Made by a program: the position numbers and the translations under genes. The notes below the pieces were generated by a model. That model saw only the letters and a list, made by a program, of their open reading frames with translations. It was not told the DNA's origin and made no database searches. Below are positions 1 through 11,884 of a DNA stretch of 64,000 nt, one piece after another (position 1 is the first letter of the stretch; every line of letters begins with the position of its first letter). Origin of the DNA: Erythroxylum novogranatense (Eukaryota > Streptophyta > Magnoliopsida > Malpighiales > Erythroxylaceae); NCBI GenBank assembly GCA_029891385.1, contig CM057224.1, forward strand, positions 28,847,005 through 28,911,004. The letters run 5' to 3'.

Positions 1-2179
1 TTCCCTTTATTTTTTGATTTCCAACCAAACTTCCAACACCCATAACTCTTTCTACACATTTCTGAAAAATGCAAACTATACCTTGTTGGAGAGCTTATGA
101 AAAGCTCTACAATTCTCAAGAGGACCATAAAAATCAATTCCAACCCTAAGGGTGTCAAATATCCCATCAAACCTTCTGCCTACTCAATTCCCATTAACAC
201 AGGGCAGTACCTTGACAATTTCATAACTCACTGATTCTTCAGAAATAAATTACCACAAAAATATGGTCAATAAGTTCACATTGTCCTCAACAATTTTCAT
301 GAACAATCCAAAATCAGATTCTATTTCTAAGCAAGTCCATTAATTCATTTAATGTTACTGTCCCTGCAATCCTTCAATTTGGGCAGTAACCTTACAACAA
401 GCATATCTCCCTATACACAAGTCAGTAAAATCAGAACTTTATATCCCTGTAAATATAACATCTCAAACTTCAATTTTCATGAAGCACTCATCATCCAACT
501 CGATCTCTAACAATTTCAAAACTGTTATGGAAGCTACTGTTATGATCAGCCATTCATAACCTAATGTAGGGTTCATTTTTGCAAAATCATAACTCCCAAT
601 TCTGACTTCTAAAAATTACAAACCATATATCAATTTCAAGGTAATCTCTTCCTCTACAACTTTTTAGAAGCTCACTCACACCAATTCAGTCCACATAAAA
701 TGTTAAAATTGCCTCCAATCAGTAAACTCACAAAATCACACTTAAGCTAGGTTTCATCCAAAATGCTCAAAACCAGTCATTAGTAATCAATTCATATCTC
801 CCAATATACAATTCTAAAAATAACAAGATCAGAAGAAATGGAAAGATAATTCAATATGCTACAACTTCCATGAAGACCATTTTCCCTAATTCCATCTCAA
901 TTAATTCTGAAAAATCAACAACACTCAGATGTCATGGTTGCGGTTACTGTTTACAGGCAATGGAACAGTAACTTTCCATACAGAAATTGACCCTTCTATC
1001 ATTGGAATTCAACAACACCTATTTCACACTAAATTGAAGCCAACATCCCAAAGTTTCATTGGGCACAAACCTTGCCTCATTTGAACATCTAAACAATTAG
1101 TTATGAACAAAACATGACAGTAGGTTCAAAACTCAATTTCCAGCTTAAATCAACAATCTAACTTCTATCACTTCTAACATCAATAACATATCACTAAGCA
1201 TCCATTCCTACCTCTAATTCAACCCCAAACTCATCACAACATACACTTCTACAATGACACAAAAATTGGCAGCACACATATACACAATTCCCATACTTTG
1301 TTTCCATGTATTAAGCATCATAAACATCATTAAAACAAAGAACTTAAAAGAACCTTACCTATCAAGCTTCCAATCTTTATTTCCTTCTTAACTTCTTTAC
1401 TTTCTACCTTCACTAATCACTTCTTCCACCACCATACATATGTAGTTCATCATCATGGGAAGACTATGGCTTGGTAAGTGTTTGGAGGAAGATGAAAACA
1501 AGAAGAAGAAAATCGATGGTTAAAGATGGAGAGGAAAATGGATAGGTTTGCTCTTTCGGATGAGAGAAGATGTATAAGTATAATAAAGCTTTCAAGTGGT
1601 CCCTTTATTGAAAAACACTAGAAGAGTCGTGGATGATGATAGGAAGAAGACAAAATGCATTAAGAAAAGGGACACTTGGCTTTTTAAGACATGGAAAAGA
1701 CAAAACTAACTAATTAACCTACTTTAATTACAAACTTTCATTAATCCTACTTAAACACTAATCATGACTCTAATCATGACACTAAAATAATTCCCTAACA
1801 TCAATTATCCACTAATCTCATGCCATTAGGCAATCCTGTTCGGTACAAAACAGTTCACTCAGTCAGTCAGTTGGAATTTTCCGGTCTGGGAAAGAACCCC
1901 GAAAAATTTCAGAAAAATTCCCATAAATCTCTAAAAATAGAAAACGATTTATGGCGCACTCAGAATAATTTTTCAAACCCGATAACCCGTTAATCACAAT
2001 GAAATTACATTAAGCACAAAAACCGGGAATGTCATGTATGCATGTGCGGTAAGTTTACAGGCACGATTGTGACTATGTAGCAATCCTATTATGCATGAGC
2101 AATCATGTGAAATCCCGATCTAACGCATACTATGCCAATTTACTATTTTACCCCTTCCAGTAGGGGGTGGGATGTTACA
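1..2179 (-). repeat. 3' LTR of element A (truncated by window edge)
   Basis: On the minus strand this starts TGTAACATCCCACCCCC at 2179, directly after a polypurine tract. It shares its layout with the LTR of B: a TATA-like stretch near 1590-1573, the segment about tctcatccgaa(g/a)g, and a splice-donor-like AG|GTAAGG at 1358-1357. Its end would lie left of position 1. The short frames inside it show no protein similarity I recognise. Confidence 0.75.
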
Positions 2180-2180
2180 A

Positions 2181-2192
2181 TTCCCCCCTCCT
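2181..2192 (-). other. Polypurine tract of element A
   Basis: The minus strand reads AGGAGGGGGGAA immediately before the 3' LTR start. It is the expected plus-strand priming site for reverse transcription. Confidence 0.8.
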
Positions 2193-5100
2193 TATAACAA
2201 TTTCGTCCTCGAAATTCTCGATCAACAGTTCAGTATAACAGTAATCATATGTTCCTACATGTCCCATATACTTTTTCATTCCATAATTTATTTTCCGAAG
2301 GTCACGGTGACACGATCGATCGATTGTTCATCACTTATTTGGCTAACTCTATCCCTCATCAAAGTAGACGGATTCAACAATGCTTTCAGTTGGCGATCTC
2401 ACTGTCTTCACTATCTCTCTTGCCATTTTCATAGTAGTTCCGATGTTATGACTTAGTTCCTTATTTCCGAACCTGATCACTCATCACGTGTTATCCATCC
2501 AGTCTAGGTTACTAATATTACCTTATTCTCACTACCATCCAATATCTTTTTCTCCAGTAACATACAGACTAATTCGTATTCCATTGAGTACATCTTTTCA
2601 TGGTGATACTTACTCTAACCTCCTTTATCTCGTCAGGGACGATTCACATTCCTTTGGTACCAATACAATGACATTTAGCTTCATTCCACTATAACCAGTG
2701 ACACTTTACCTAATACAGTCATTCTCTATATCCCATTGACTCTCTGTTCAAATGCAATTCCCCTTAGACAACTCACTATTCTATAGTGTTCACGCACTCT
2801 ATTTGGATATGCATTTGTACTCTGTTTCATTTGTCCGATCTTGATCCACTTTAGCTAACCCATGCAGTTTTCCTAAGCCACTTTTTTTTGTTTCACTCAT
2901 CACAGTCTCAAATTCATTGTGGTTTTGACTCCCATTAGGCAATCGCATGGTAGCAAAGGTATTCCTACATAGAAATGTAACTCTATAACACGATCATAAT
3001 CCTGTGAAACTCAAACCACTTAAGCATTTTTTTTTCTGCTGAACATTCAAACCTATAACACTTGAATCAATCATCATTTCATTCTATAACCATAGTTATT
3101 CAATTTCACTTTTCGCATATGCTTACTAGAATGTCAAGCTTATACTATTCACTTTCTTGTTCTGTCACTTTTTATCGGGTACCCAACTTCTTCTTTGACT
3201 CCTCATGAGACTTACCACTTTAACTCCTGCACTCTTAACCATTCTTATCACTAGATTTACAACTTCAATTTTTCAGAAACACTTCACAATTACCCATAAT
3301 CTGCTTGACACTCATTGTCATTGAAAATCCCAATATCTGTAATTGATTTGTTCATTACAACATTATCTGTTCACTAGTTGAGTTTAGTAGGCAGAATTGT
3401 TCGTTCATTTCAGCATTGTCGTATTTATACCTGTCTCTTTCCTCAAATTAACCCAGTGTACCCTTATAGGAATCTACAGTCTCCAAGGCTTTCAGTCGCG
3501 AGCATGACACCAATACCATTTATCAAAGTCAGTTCAACACGCACTGCCCACTCTTCCAGTGTATGTTTATCATCAGTATCAGATTTCCTCAATTAGTCCT
3601 ATCGTTCTTTTTACTTTTCACTGTTCAACACTTCCAAACACATTCATCTCTAATCTGATTACTACCATTTGCTTACCTCGCATAAATCCCTATTAGGGTC
3701 TTATTGACTTTACCATACATCTTTTACCCTTTTCATTGAGTCCACAATTAGTGTATCTGCAATTTCTTTATGAAGGTGTCACTACATCACCTCATTGTCA
3801 GTTTCCCTTTTGAACCTCTTGTCTTCATTCATTTACTCTTTTTATTTTCTCTTCTCAACTGTTTTCATATCATTCATATCATCATATGTTAATACCTTGT
3901 CATCCATATTTAAACCTCCAAAATTTCCATTTTATTTTAGTATCTCACTTCTCAGTTCGGGACTCTTTTATTCTTCGCTTCAAATCTAGATTCCTCAACT
4001 GTTTTGCATCATAAATGAAGATCGATTCACTTCACATTGCAATAGGATCACCTCAAATTAAAATCTCACTCATGTTGGATTCTTTACATTTCTGTACATA
4101 CAGTGCAGATAACCTCAGCAGTATGAGCTATGACCTAATTTCACTTTTAATTTTGTCCACGAAAGTCTCATCAACCAATTATTATTCCTAATTGCTTTTC
4201 AATCCTTCTTCACTATACGTACAATCTCAATCAGGACACTTTTATGCCATCATTTAACAGATCAGAACATTCCTTTCGCGAAGGTTCCTTGTGACAGTCA
4301 CTTAAACACTTTCTTTACCACTTATTCAGTAATCTATACCACAACATTCTATCCGGAATCCAATTTGTAATCCATACAATTCAGACTTCCTTAAGACTCC
4401 TTTCCGTTTATACCCCTCCTCAATTAAATGACTGATACCAGAATCACTTTTCAGTTCCTCTTATACTGAGCACACTCAAATCCACTTTTGTCTTACTTTA
4501 ACCCATTAAGAACTTCACACTTATAATCACTCTAAACATTCACCGCTCATTTCCTCTATGATTTCCATATATCTGTCACATACATTTCATTAGTCACAAT
4601 CAACATTACTGTCCAATAGATATCCCCAACAGTAAATCGACTTAAATGTGACAACTCTTTTCATATACCACTATTGTGGTTTCATTCATTTCAAGATCTT
4701 TATTTCATTCTCCCCGTATCATTAAACTGTATGACTCATTCCTATATCCGTTACGTGCAACTTGACCTTGTAAGGTCATATCAATTTGGCTTATCAGCTT
4801 ATGATCATTATTATTATTATGATTTTTTTGTTCATTCGGTTTTACGCTACTTATCTTCTATTTTCCTCAAATGATCTATGATCGGTGTTCACGGTCCCCA
4901 ATACCCGACAAAATCGTTGATACCACTCCATTTTATCTCTATCTATATGCCTATCCATTTACCGCTTTTGTGTCCATATACACCGAATTCGAATTTCCGA
5001 TACACCATCAGTAGAAATCATCATGTCTCTTTTTTCCTTTATGATTTTATCATACGAATTTCCAAACTCGTAACACAATAATCACATAACCATTTCAATC

Positions 5101-5833
5101 TCAAGCTTATGCGGTCCAGATCATAACCATTTCACAAATTCTTCAGTTTATCTGTACACTTTTATCTCACTCTAATAGGCACTGGGCATCTTACTTTTTC
5201 GGTTCTTTCAGTTCTCAATAAACCGTTACAGCACTCTATTGAGCTTCTTTCCATTTCGCTATTATCTTCTGCTTATAATATCTACTGATCTCTAACTCGA
5301 ATACAGTGAATCAAAATATGCCCGATTGGACCATCTACATTTTACTCAATTCCAATATTTCCCCTTTCATGACATATACAGTCAAAACTGTAATTACCTA
5401 ACCATCCCGGGCTTTTTAATTCACTTAGATCTACTATAACCAATATGCTTCCCATATCTCTAATGGACCTCTCCAAGTTCTCAACATCTTCATTTTTCTG
5501 TCACCATAATATTGTCAATTTAATTCGGAAATTCTTAATTAGTCTAGGCCAACACAGTCATTCTGCTATCACATATGAGGGTTTCTAACCCAGTACAATA
5601 TCATCCTTCTTATCCATTTTTCCTTTATCCTTTCCTAATTGATTATCCCCTTTTAGGGATTTACACTCTAATCCCGTCTCACTCTTCTCTCACTTAGTCA
5701 CTTGACACTTATGCACCCGTAAGATTTATCCTCGTGCGATTCTGACTAGGGATCAGTTACCACGGTCTGCAACGACGCGACTCAAATGCATGTAACCTAT
5801 GTTCCAAACTGTGCCCAGATACATTACGTACTA

Positions 5834-5849
5834 CTGGGCTCTGATACCA
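5834..5849 (-). other. Primer-binding site of element A (initiator-Met tRNA type)
   Basis: The minus strand reads TGGTATCAGAGCCCAG, four bases after the LTR end at 5854. This is the standard initiator-Met primer-binding site of plant LTR elements. Confidence 0.9.
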
Positions 5850-5875
5850 CAAATGTAGCACCCCACACCCGACGA

Positions 5876-5910
5876 GACCCGAACCTGATATCGACGGTGA
5901 TATCCGAGCC
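5876..5910 (-). other. Hairpin near the 3' tip of the element A LTR
   Basis: On the minus strand GATATC-ACCGTC-GATATC is flanked by GGCTCG and CGGGTC, which pair fully if G-U pairs are allowed. B has the same hairpin at 52445-52479 with GACTCG/CGAGTC arms, so sequence changes keep the pairing. Confidence 0.5.
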
Positions 5911-6239
5911 CGTGACTCGCGATGGTGGCGTCTTGAAACGATCACTACTTTTTAGAACTCGATATGACATTTTTCTTTTTACGAAAACAGTTGAGTCATA
6001 AAACAATAATGATTTGGCCCAATTATAACAAAACATTTGCAATTACAAAACAATTTCAATTATAAACCAATTTCAGTTATACCATACAAGTACACATAAA
6101 TAAAAAGGGCCCATGAAACAATTCACTACTCTAATGCGATGTGGCGACACCGATCCCGACCCGACACTCGCGCTTGCTAGGTGGTAGACATACTCCCGTG
6201 TGTCTAACGGGTACTCTTCACTTCCGAAAATAGATGCAA

Positions 6240-6300
6240 TGTTGGGTGAGTTTGCGAACTCGGTGAGAAACCATCATCGATGGTTCACCCAACTCATGCA
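6240..6300 (-). other. Conserved branched inverted-repeat motif in LTR A
   Basis: The minus strand holds GAGTTGGGTGA, then AACCATC-GAT-GATGGTT, then GAGTT-CGCA-AACTC, then ACCCAAC. The two inner parts are perfect hairpins and the outer GTTGGGT pairs with ACCCAAC, giving a possible three-way junction. The motif is nearly identical at 57002-57060 (E), 26047-26102 (G) and 30312-30370 (B), although the surrounding LTRs are strongly diverged. Confidence 0.6.
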
Positions 6301-6455
6301 TTCACAATCATATACACATAACACACAGAGAACTTACGGTAATATCACATGCAATTTCCTTATTCACATTTCACGGTCATTCACAAATCAATTTACATTT
6401 TCAGTCACATATACATATGCAATGCCCATGAGACACTTTCAATTTTCGTTTCGTT

Positions 6456-6674
6456 GTTGTGACCGTACGCGATCATTTACGTTGAGCGATGGCTCAAATC
6501 GTTGGCTTGATATGCCTGCGGTGAGCTGAGGCTCTATCGGTCATTGGACACGAGGTTACGTGCGTTGAGCTTAAAGCTCTATCATATACATTGGGCATGA
6601 TGTGCCTGAAAGCCCGATGGCGGCACGATGCATTGAGCACGTGGCTCGCATACGTTAGTACTACCGGTCACAAC
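6456..6674 (-). other. Predicted hairpin domain closed by a long-range stem (LTR A)
   Basis: GTTGTGACCG at 6456-6465 and its exact complement CGGTCACAAC at 6665-6674 enclose several short inverted repeats, for example TTGAGC-GATG-GCTCAA and GAGC-TTAAA-GCTC. The same outer arms enclose hairpins in B and G. E has the left arm and hairpins but lost the right arm to the F insertion. Function unknown; a structured RNA within a putative LTR intron is an inference. Confidence 0.5.
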
Positions 6675-7470
6675 TACTATTATCGATCATTTACTATGCA
6701 TGAATGCACATGTCACTTTCAATTTCCAATTATTGCATTTCTATTTCCCATTTCAATTAATTACTATTTCCGATCATTTCCCAATGTCCTCGGACTTTTA
6801 GTCCGTATTTCATTCTATGCATTTACATTTCATTTCATTAACACATTTACAATCCAATTTACTCATGCATTTACACATACTTATTCACATTTGCACTTCA
6901 TAACATTAATCCAATATTTCAACACCCATGGTTCAAATCAATCAAATCACTCAATCACATATATCCATCCTTGCTTCCTCATGGCAATCAATGCATATAA
7001 TTAATAAACACATAAGGTTGAGAAACCAACTAGGTTACTCACCGCACTTCCGAGCCTGACTGGAAGTCCCAATATCGTCCGTGGAGTGTCGATCCATCGA
7101 ACCTCTATGTCAATTCAATAATTCACATTACCATTTTGGCCAATATCAATTCAATAATACATATTTAACAAATCGATAAATACTATACATGTTATGACAT
7201 TCCCAATCCAATTCCGAATTCCTCAATTTGATCACTCTCTTACTAATCCATAACACTTTCAATTATAATAAACCAATTTACCAATTTCTATAGTCTATAA
7301 TCACATTCCAATTAAACTCACAATCACTATACGTTTACCACTCAATTTTCGATAATCATCAAATTCAATTCCTATTCTCTCAAATGCCATTTTGATCCAT
7401 AACCAATCCAAATTAGATCCCAAAATTCTCCAATTCAAAACCTCAATAATCAACTTTTCGAAATAATCTC

Positions 7471-7692
7471 CTCGTCATGACGTATAATCCATTGTTCGTC
7501 GCGACGACGTCTTTGCTTTCGTCATGACGTCTGGACTAAGCTCGCTCTCGTCACAAGACGGCTCCACTTCGTCATGCGCGTGCGGCCGATACTCTGCTCG
7601 TCATGGCACACAAATTAAATATTTAATATTCGTCGCGGCGTGCACGCTAAGGGGCTTGCGGCGTGTTCATCACATCGTCATGACGTCGCGAA
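7471..7692 (-). repeat. CGTCGCGACG-type minisatellite in LTR A
   Basis: Imperfect units around the palindrome CGTCGCGACG, with variants CGTCATGACG and CGTCGCGGCG, spaced about 20-40 bp. It is a local CpG-rich patch in AT-rich sequence and lies just upstream (in sense) of the conserved 62-nt block, as in the LTRs of G and C. Confidence 0.6.
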
Positions 7693-8689
7693 CCCGTAAA
7701 CTCGTCCAAACCCGAAATTTCGCAGATCCTCGATATAAATCATCCCAAATCCATTATAAACACTCTCAATCAGTTTTAAACCTTAAACCCAACTTATTTC
7801 TATCCTCAAAACATCATTTAACTCATTTTCATCAAAACCCAAATCAAAACCAACAAAACCCTATCATCGAAACTTTCTAACTTTCTAACCAATTTCTTAC
7901 TCAAATCTATGATCAAACAACATAAACACATATGAACTTACTTGATTAAGTTATCAATCCGTCGAAAATCCGTCAAACAACTCCAAATCCACGATTTCTC
8001 ACACCCGACCGTCGATTTAAGCGAAGAGAATGAAGAAATAAGCTTACCTTAAGCTTATACATATATATATATGAGATCCTCCACTTCATGTCCAATTCTT
8101 AGGTCTAACACGTCCGATTCTTATTCTATTTTACTCCCAATTTCGCTACTCATAACCAAAATTCCCAAAATCATAATTCAATTTATTTCATATTATTTGT
8201 CAATCAATCTCGGACCGGAATCACATTAATCAGTCCCTTAGCCAAATTTTCGGTCCGGATCCAAAACTCTAAAATTCGGAAAAATTCTCATAAATTCACA
8301 AAATTAGGAAATGCTCATTCCTATACTCAATTTCCAATTTCCTTTCTATAATCCATTTCATTCCAAGTTCATATTCAAAACCCAATTATACACTTACTAA
8401 ATATCCAATTTTCACAAACCAAATTCTCATATGTACAATTTTGATAAATTCCCAATTGCACAATTAAGCCAATTCTCATCGGACCAATTATAACCAATTT
8501 CCAATTTCACAATCAAGTCAAAAATTGTCATACATGTATGTACATATATATATACTTATGCAGTCAATAATCATTTATCAATGACTATCAAAACTGTAAT
8601 GCATGTGCAATGCAACACTTTGCCTGTACCAAATCCTAACCCGATCCAAATTACCAATCTACCCGTCACTCCGATAACGGGATGTTACA

Positions 8690-8759
8690 ATATATGTTTC
8701 ATTATAATTCTTGATACGATCAGAATGGATTTTTACAGAATATTTATCCAGTGTGTGCA
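8690..8759. other. Short unassigned spacer between elements A and H
   Basis: 70 bp of AT-rich sequence between the 5' LTR tip of A and the LTR start of H. No coding or repeat signal is visible. It may be the pre-insertion flank of both elements. Confidence 0.5.
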
Positions 8760-10371
8760 TGTTGAAATTATTAATTGAAACATGTATCAGGGAACATTCG
8801 CTCAAATAAAGAGTTTATAGTGCTATCATCACTTCTAGATGTTTTAAGGGAATTTGGTGATTAAACTGACGCCAGTAGTTTGATGGACTAGCTACCCATC
8901 AAGTCTTGACACCAAGATGAGATCTTGTGTGTTAATCACCATATAATGTAAAACGGGAGATCTAGAAGGAAAAACCAACATAAGGATAAAATAGTAATTT
9001 TACCCTTTGTTATGTGGATGGCTATAATAAGGTTCTAAATAGTGTTTGCAATTGGACATAAAATATGTATTCTCATAATATTTAATAATTCAAGAGCTCA
9101 ACTAATTGTCTTTAGTGGAATGACATTTAATTAATAAGCTAGAATTAATTCTAATGAGATTGAATTAATTCTGGGCTTATTGGAGCTTGAATTATCAAAG
9201 TCTAGTAAGAATCCCCACTTGGCTTTAAGGAAGGTTATCAAGCTAAGTAAGAAATATAAATGGAGGTTTTAGAAGCCCATAATTGAATCTTGGGCTTGGT
9301 CTAATTAATGGTTAATTAGAAGCCCAAATGTACATTTAGAAATGGCTAGATTTTGGTTTAATGTAATTAATTAGATTAATTATATTAAAACAATTTTTTT
9401 AAAAAAGGAGAAGTAACAGTTTCGGTTTTGTTACGTGAATTGTGAAGCTACAAATTTGACATTAAAATGCTAAAATAAAAATGGTCTTTATTATGGTTTA
9501 TCATCATTAAATGGAGTTATGAACTTACCATTAAATGGTTTAATGGTTGTCTTTTAATGTTAGCATGTAACCTATTTGCATTCATTAGATTAAAGATGAA
9601 AGATGTATATTAGATGGACCATCTTCCTTCTTTCTTCTTGCCAAAACTGAAATTGATTATTTAATTTTAGGTTATAGTCTTTTCATATAGCCATTTTAAA
9701 GATAAATGAAGAGAGTCTCATTTATTGGCAATTTTATGATTGATTAATGCAAGAAGTGATGCATTGGATGCCTCTCTCTTCTTCCATTCATGCATAACCA
9801 AAATTGAGAGGTAAGAAAGACATCTTGCATGTTCTTGACACCTTCTCTCCTTTCATGCATGGTAGAATCGAAAATACCAATTGAAAGAGTTTCATTTTTT
9901 GTTCTTCTTCTTCTAAAAAAATCAGTCATGGTAACGGATTGAGTTTCTCTCTTTCGGATCCGGGAAACAGCTCTCAGAGATCTTTTTTCCTTAACAGCTC
10001 TCCTCCAAACATTTCTTCTCCTTTCCCACCAAAGGATTTTGTTAACCTAATTGTCCTTGACGAACAAGTGGTAAATCTAATTGGTTGAGGATACAACAAG
10101 GAGAAAGTAGATTGTTAAAGGAAAAGATTCAAAGGCAAAGGATTTGGATACAAAAAGAAGGAGATGATAGCGCAACGAGGATTTATAACTGTAGCAAAGG
10201 AGTCGGTAATACTCCTGATCTTGTTTATGTTTTATTATCCTTATACCATATCATGTATGGATTAGCATGATGATTTGGATTTGTTGCTTCGCCTGCAAGT
10301 AATGATTTCTTAAAAGTTTTGAAATCTACCGTTTCTCCAAATAGAGCATGCTTTGTTTTTCCGATCCAACA
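8760..10371 (+). repeat. 5' LTR of copia element H
   Basis: 1.6 kb beginning TGTTGAAATT and ending GATCCAACA, giving TGTTG/CAACA terminal inverted repeats typical of copia LTRs. It ends two bases before the PBS. The left boundary rests on these tips only, because the partner LTR is outside the window. Confidence 0.65.
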
Positions 10372-10373
10372 AT

Positions 10374-10388
10374 TGGTATCAGAGCCAG
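10374..10388 (+). other. Primer-binding site of element H
   Basis: TGGTATCAGAGCCAG, complementary to the 3' end of initiator-Met tRNA, just downstream of the LTR. Confidence 0.9.
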
Positions 10389-11884
10389 TTTCTAATGCAT
10401 GATTTCAGTTCCTAAATATTTGATGCATGGGTTGGCAATTTTTATGTGTGTGCTGCATATTTTTATGTGATAGAAATATATATGGTGTATATGTTGCTCT
10501 TTTGGTTGTCCATAGAAGTTAAATTTGCCTTGTAAGATTTCTTCATTTGGATGTAACAAGGAGGGTGGTCTATCATCACCATGTTTCCTCCTTGGCTTCA
10601 TTTTTCTATTTTCTTTGATTTTATAATGTACAAGTTGATGTAATGATGAAGATGGAGCAGCCATGGGTTGAAGAAATGGAAAGGTAAAATTTTTCCGGTG
10701 TATCCTTTTGTGTATTGGCATAAGTTTTGTGAAAACAAAGATGCTAGAATTTTGTTTCAATGGATCACATTTTGGTTTTTATTGTAAAAACAAGTGCTGG
10801 AATTTTGTTTCCTAGAATCTAATTTCGGTTTTGATAAAATACTAAGTGCTGGTTTTTTTTTATTTTCATGGAATAAGTTTCGATTTTAATAAAAACTAGT
10901 GTTGGAATTTTTTGTCATGACAAAGAATCGGTTTTTTAAAAATCTAGTGTTGGAATTTTGTTTTTTAAAGTGGAAAATTTCAGTTTTAATATATGCCATT
11001 ACATGTTGTTTACCGAATGGGCCAGATCATGTGAGCAAAGAGTTCGAAGCGGAAGATCCAAGTCCAAGAAGAATACTTTTGGGCTTAAAAGGCTTGTTTT
11101 TTTTGTTTCTAGGATGGACAATTAAAAGTGGCTTTATTAGTTCATGTGATGAATAGAGAAATGAATGCTTATAATATGTGATATTATGTGATTGCATGCC
11201 ATTTAGAAAATTGCCAACCCTAGGCCTTGCCATGCATTCATTATGTATGAGATATATATAATGAAACAATATAGGATGGATAATAAATTGCATCTAGACA
11301 AAATGGTAATTAAAAACTTAAAGCCCAAAAAGATTGAGTGGGAGAGGATGCTCATGTGAGAGTCCATGGTCTCCAAATGATGGCTCATTTGCATGTGGTG
11401 AAGTGTTACTCCCCATCAGAGGGCATGGATCCTAGATCTTGCATGGTGTGGGTCTCCTTAAGGATAAGTCCACTTATTGATAACAAATGTGACCTCCCAC
11501 TTAGGCATGGTTTGCAAGTATCTTTAGTGTATGAATCAAATGGTTAAACACTCAACATTCTTTATCAATAAATTGCCTATCGTAGCTCTGTTGGTAAAAG
11601 TATGGACCAAATTAAGACGCTTCTTAAAAAATTGAGCATGAGATGCTTGGTAGTTTTTTGAGTGGGAGGGTCCCAGTTTTTCTTTTAATGGATAAGATGA
11701 CCCACCATCACTTAGCCTATTATAGATAAGAAAAATAACTGTCGTATAAGGTTTTAATTTTTTAAGTTTTTTTAAATCTATCATTATGCATACATGCATC
11801 ATGATTTTATACAAAGTTTCATTAATTGTTGACTAGTATGTTCATTTTTAATAATTTATATTGTCAGACATAATCAACCACAAA
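10389..11884 (+). other. Untranslated leader of element H
   Basis: 1.5 kb between PBS and gag without a convincing frame. It contains repeated T-rich phrases near 10750-10970 (ttggaattttgttt variants), suggesting local duplication. Near 11585 a tRNA A-box-like string (tagctctgttggtaaaag) suggests an old SINE fragment, but no B box is clear. Confidence 0.6.

Larger units (their letters stand above)
2180..5853 (-). other. Interior of element A, no intact coding sequence
   Basis: 3.7 kb between PBS and polypurine tract, against roughly 5 kb in the coding relatives C and D. Only frames shorter than about 100 codons occur and none matches gag or pol by eye. The first 150 nt after the PBS on the minus strand align with the same part of B (shared blocks include gagcccag, agtacg, tatctggg and actgatcc). 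Next to the polypurine tract lies the block ttcgaggacgaaatt, which is also found in B, C, D and, with one change, I. I infer a degenerate interior that may have been copied by proteins supplied from relatives. Confidence 0.7.
1..8689 (-). mobile_element. Element A: decayed long-LTR Ty3/gypsy retrotransposon, left end outside window
   Basis: Read on the minus strand: 5' LTR (8689-5854), initiator-Met-type PBS (5849-5834), 3.7-kb interior, polypurine tract (2192-2181), then a 3' LTR running off the left edge. LTR tips are TGTAACATCCC and GGGTGCTACA. No reading frame of pol size survives. The PBS-proximal interior resembles that of element B, so the two belong to one family. The two LTRs of A are strikingly unlike each other for copies of one element, so A could be a recombinant or two abutting truncated elements. 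The left target duplication lies outside the window. Confidence 0.8.
5854..8689 (-). repeat. 5' LTR of element A
   Basis: A 2.84-kb LTR with tips TGTAACATCCCG (8689) and GGGTGCTACA (5854) next to the PBS. In minus-strand order it holds a TATA-rich run (8072-8062), donor-like AAG|GTAAGC (8047), a minisatellite of CGTCGCGACG-type units (7692-7471), and acceptor-like CATAG before a 62-nt conserved block (7104-7043). These are followed by donor-like GCG|GTGAGTAACC (7042), a hairpin domain (6674-6456) and a conserved branched motif (6300-6240). The final acceptor position reads CGG instead of CAG. These parts line up with the LTRs of G, B and E. Confidence 0.85.

Noticed and set aside
6591..7004. 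137-codon frame in LTR A
   Set aside because: Low-complexity Phe/Tyr/Thr-rich translation of AT-rich LTR sequence inside the predicted intron; no homology seen.
10392..10760. 122-codon minus-strand frame in the H leader
   Set aside because: Antisense to the copia leader and without recognisable similarity; likely chance.
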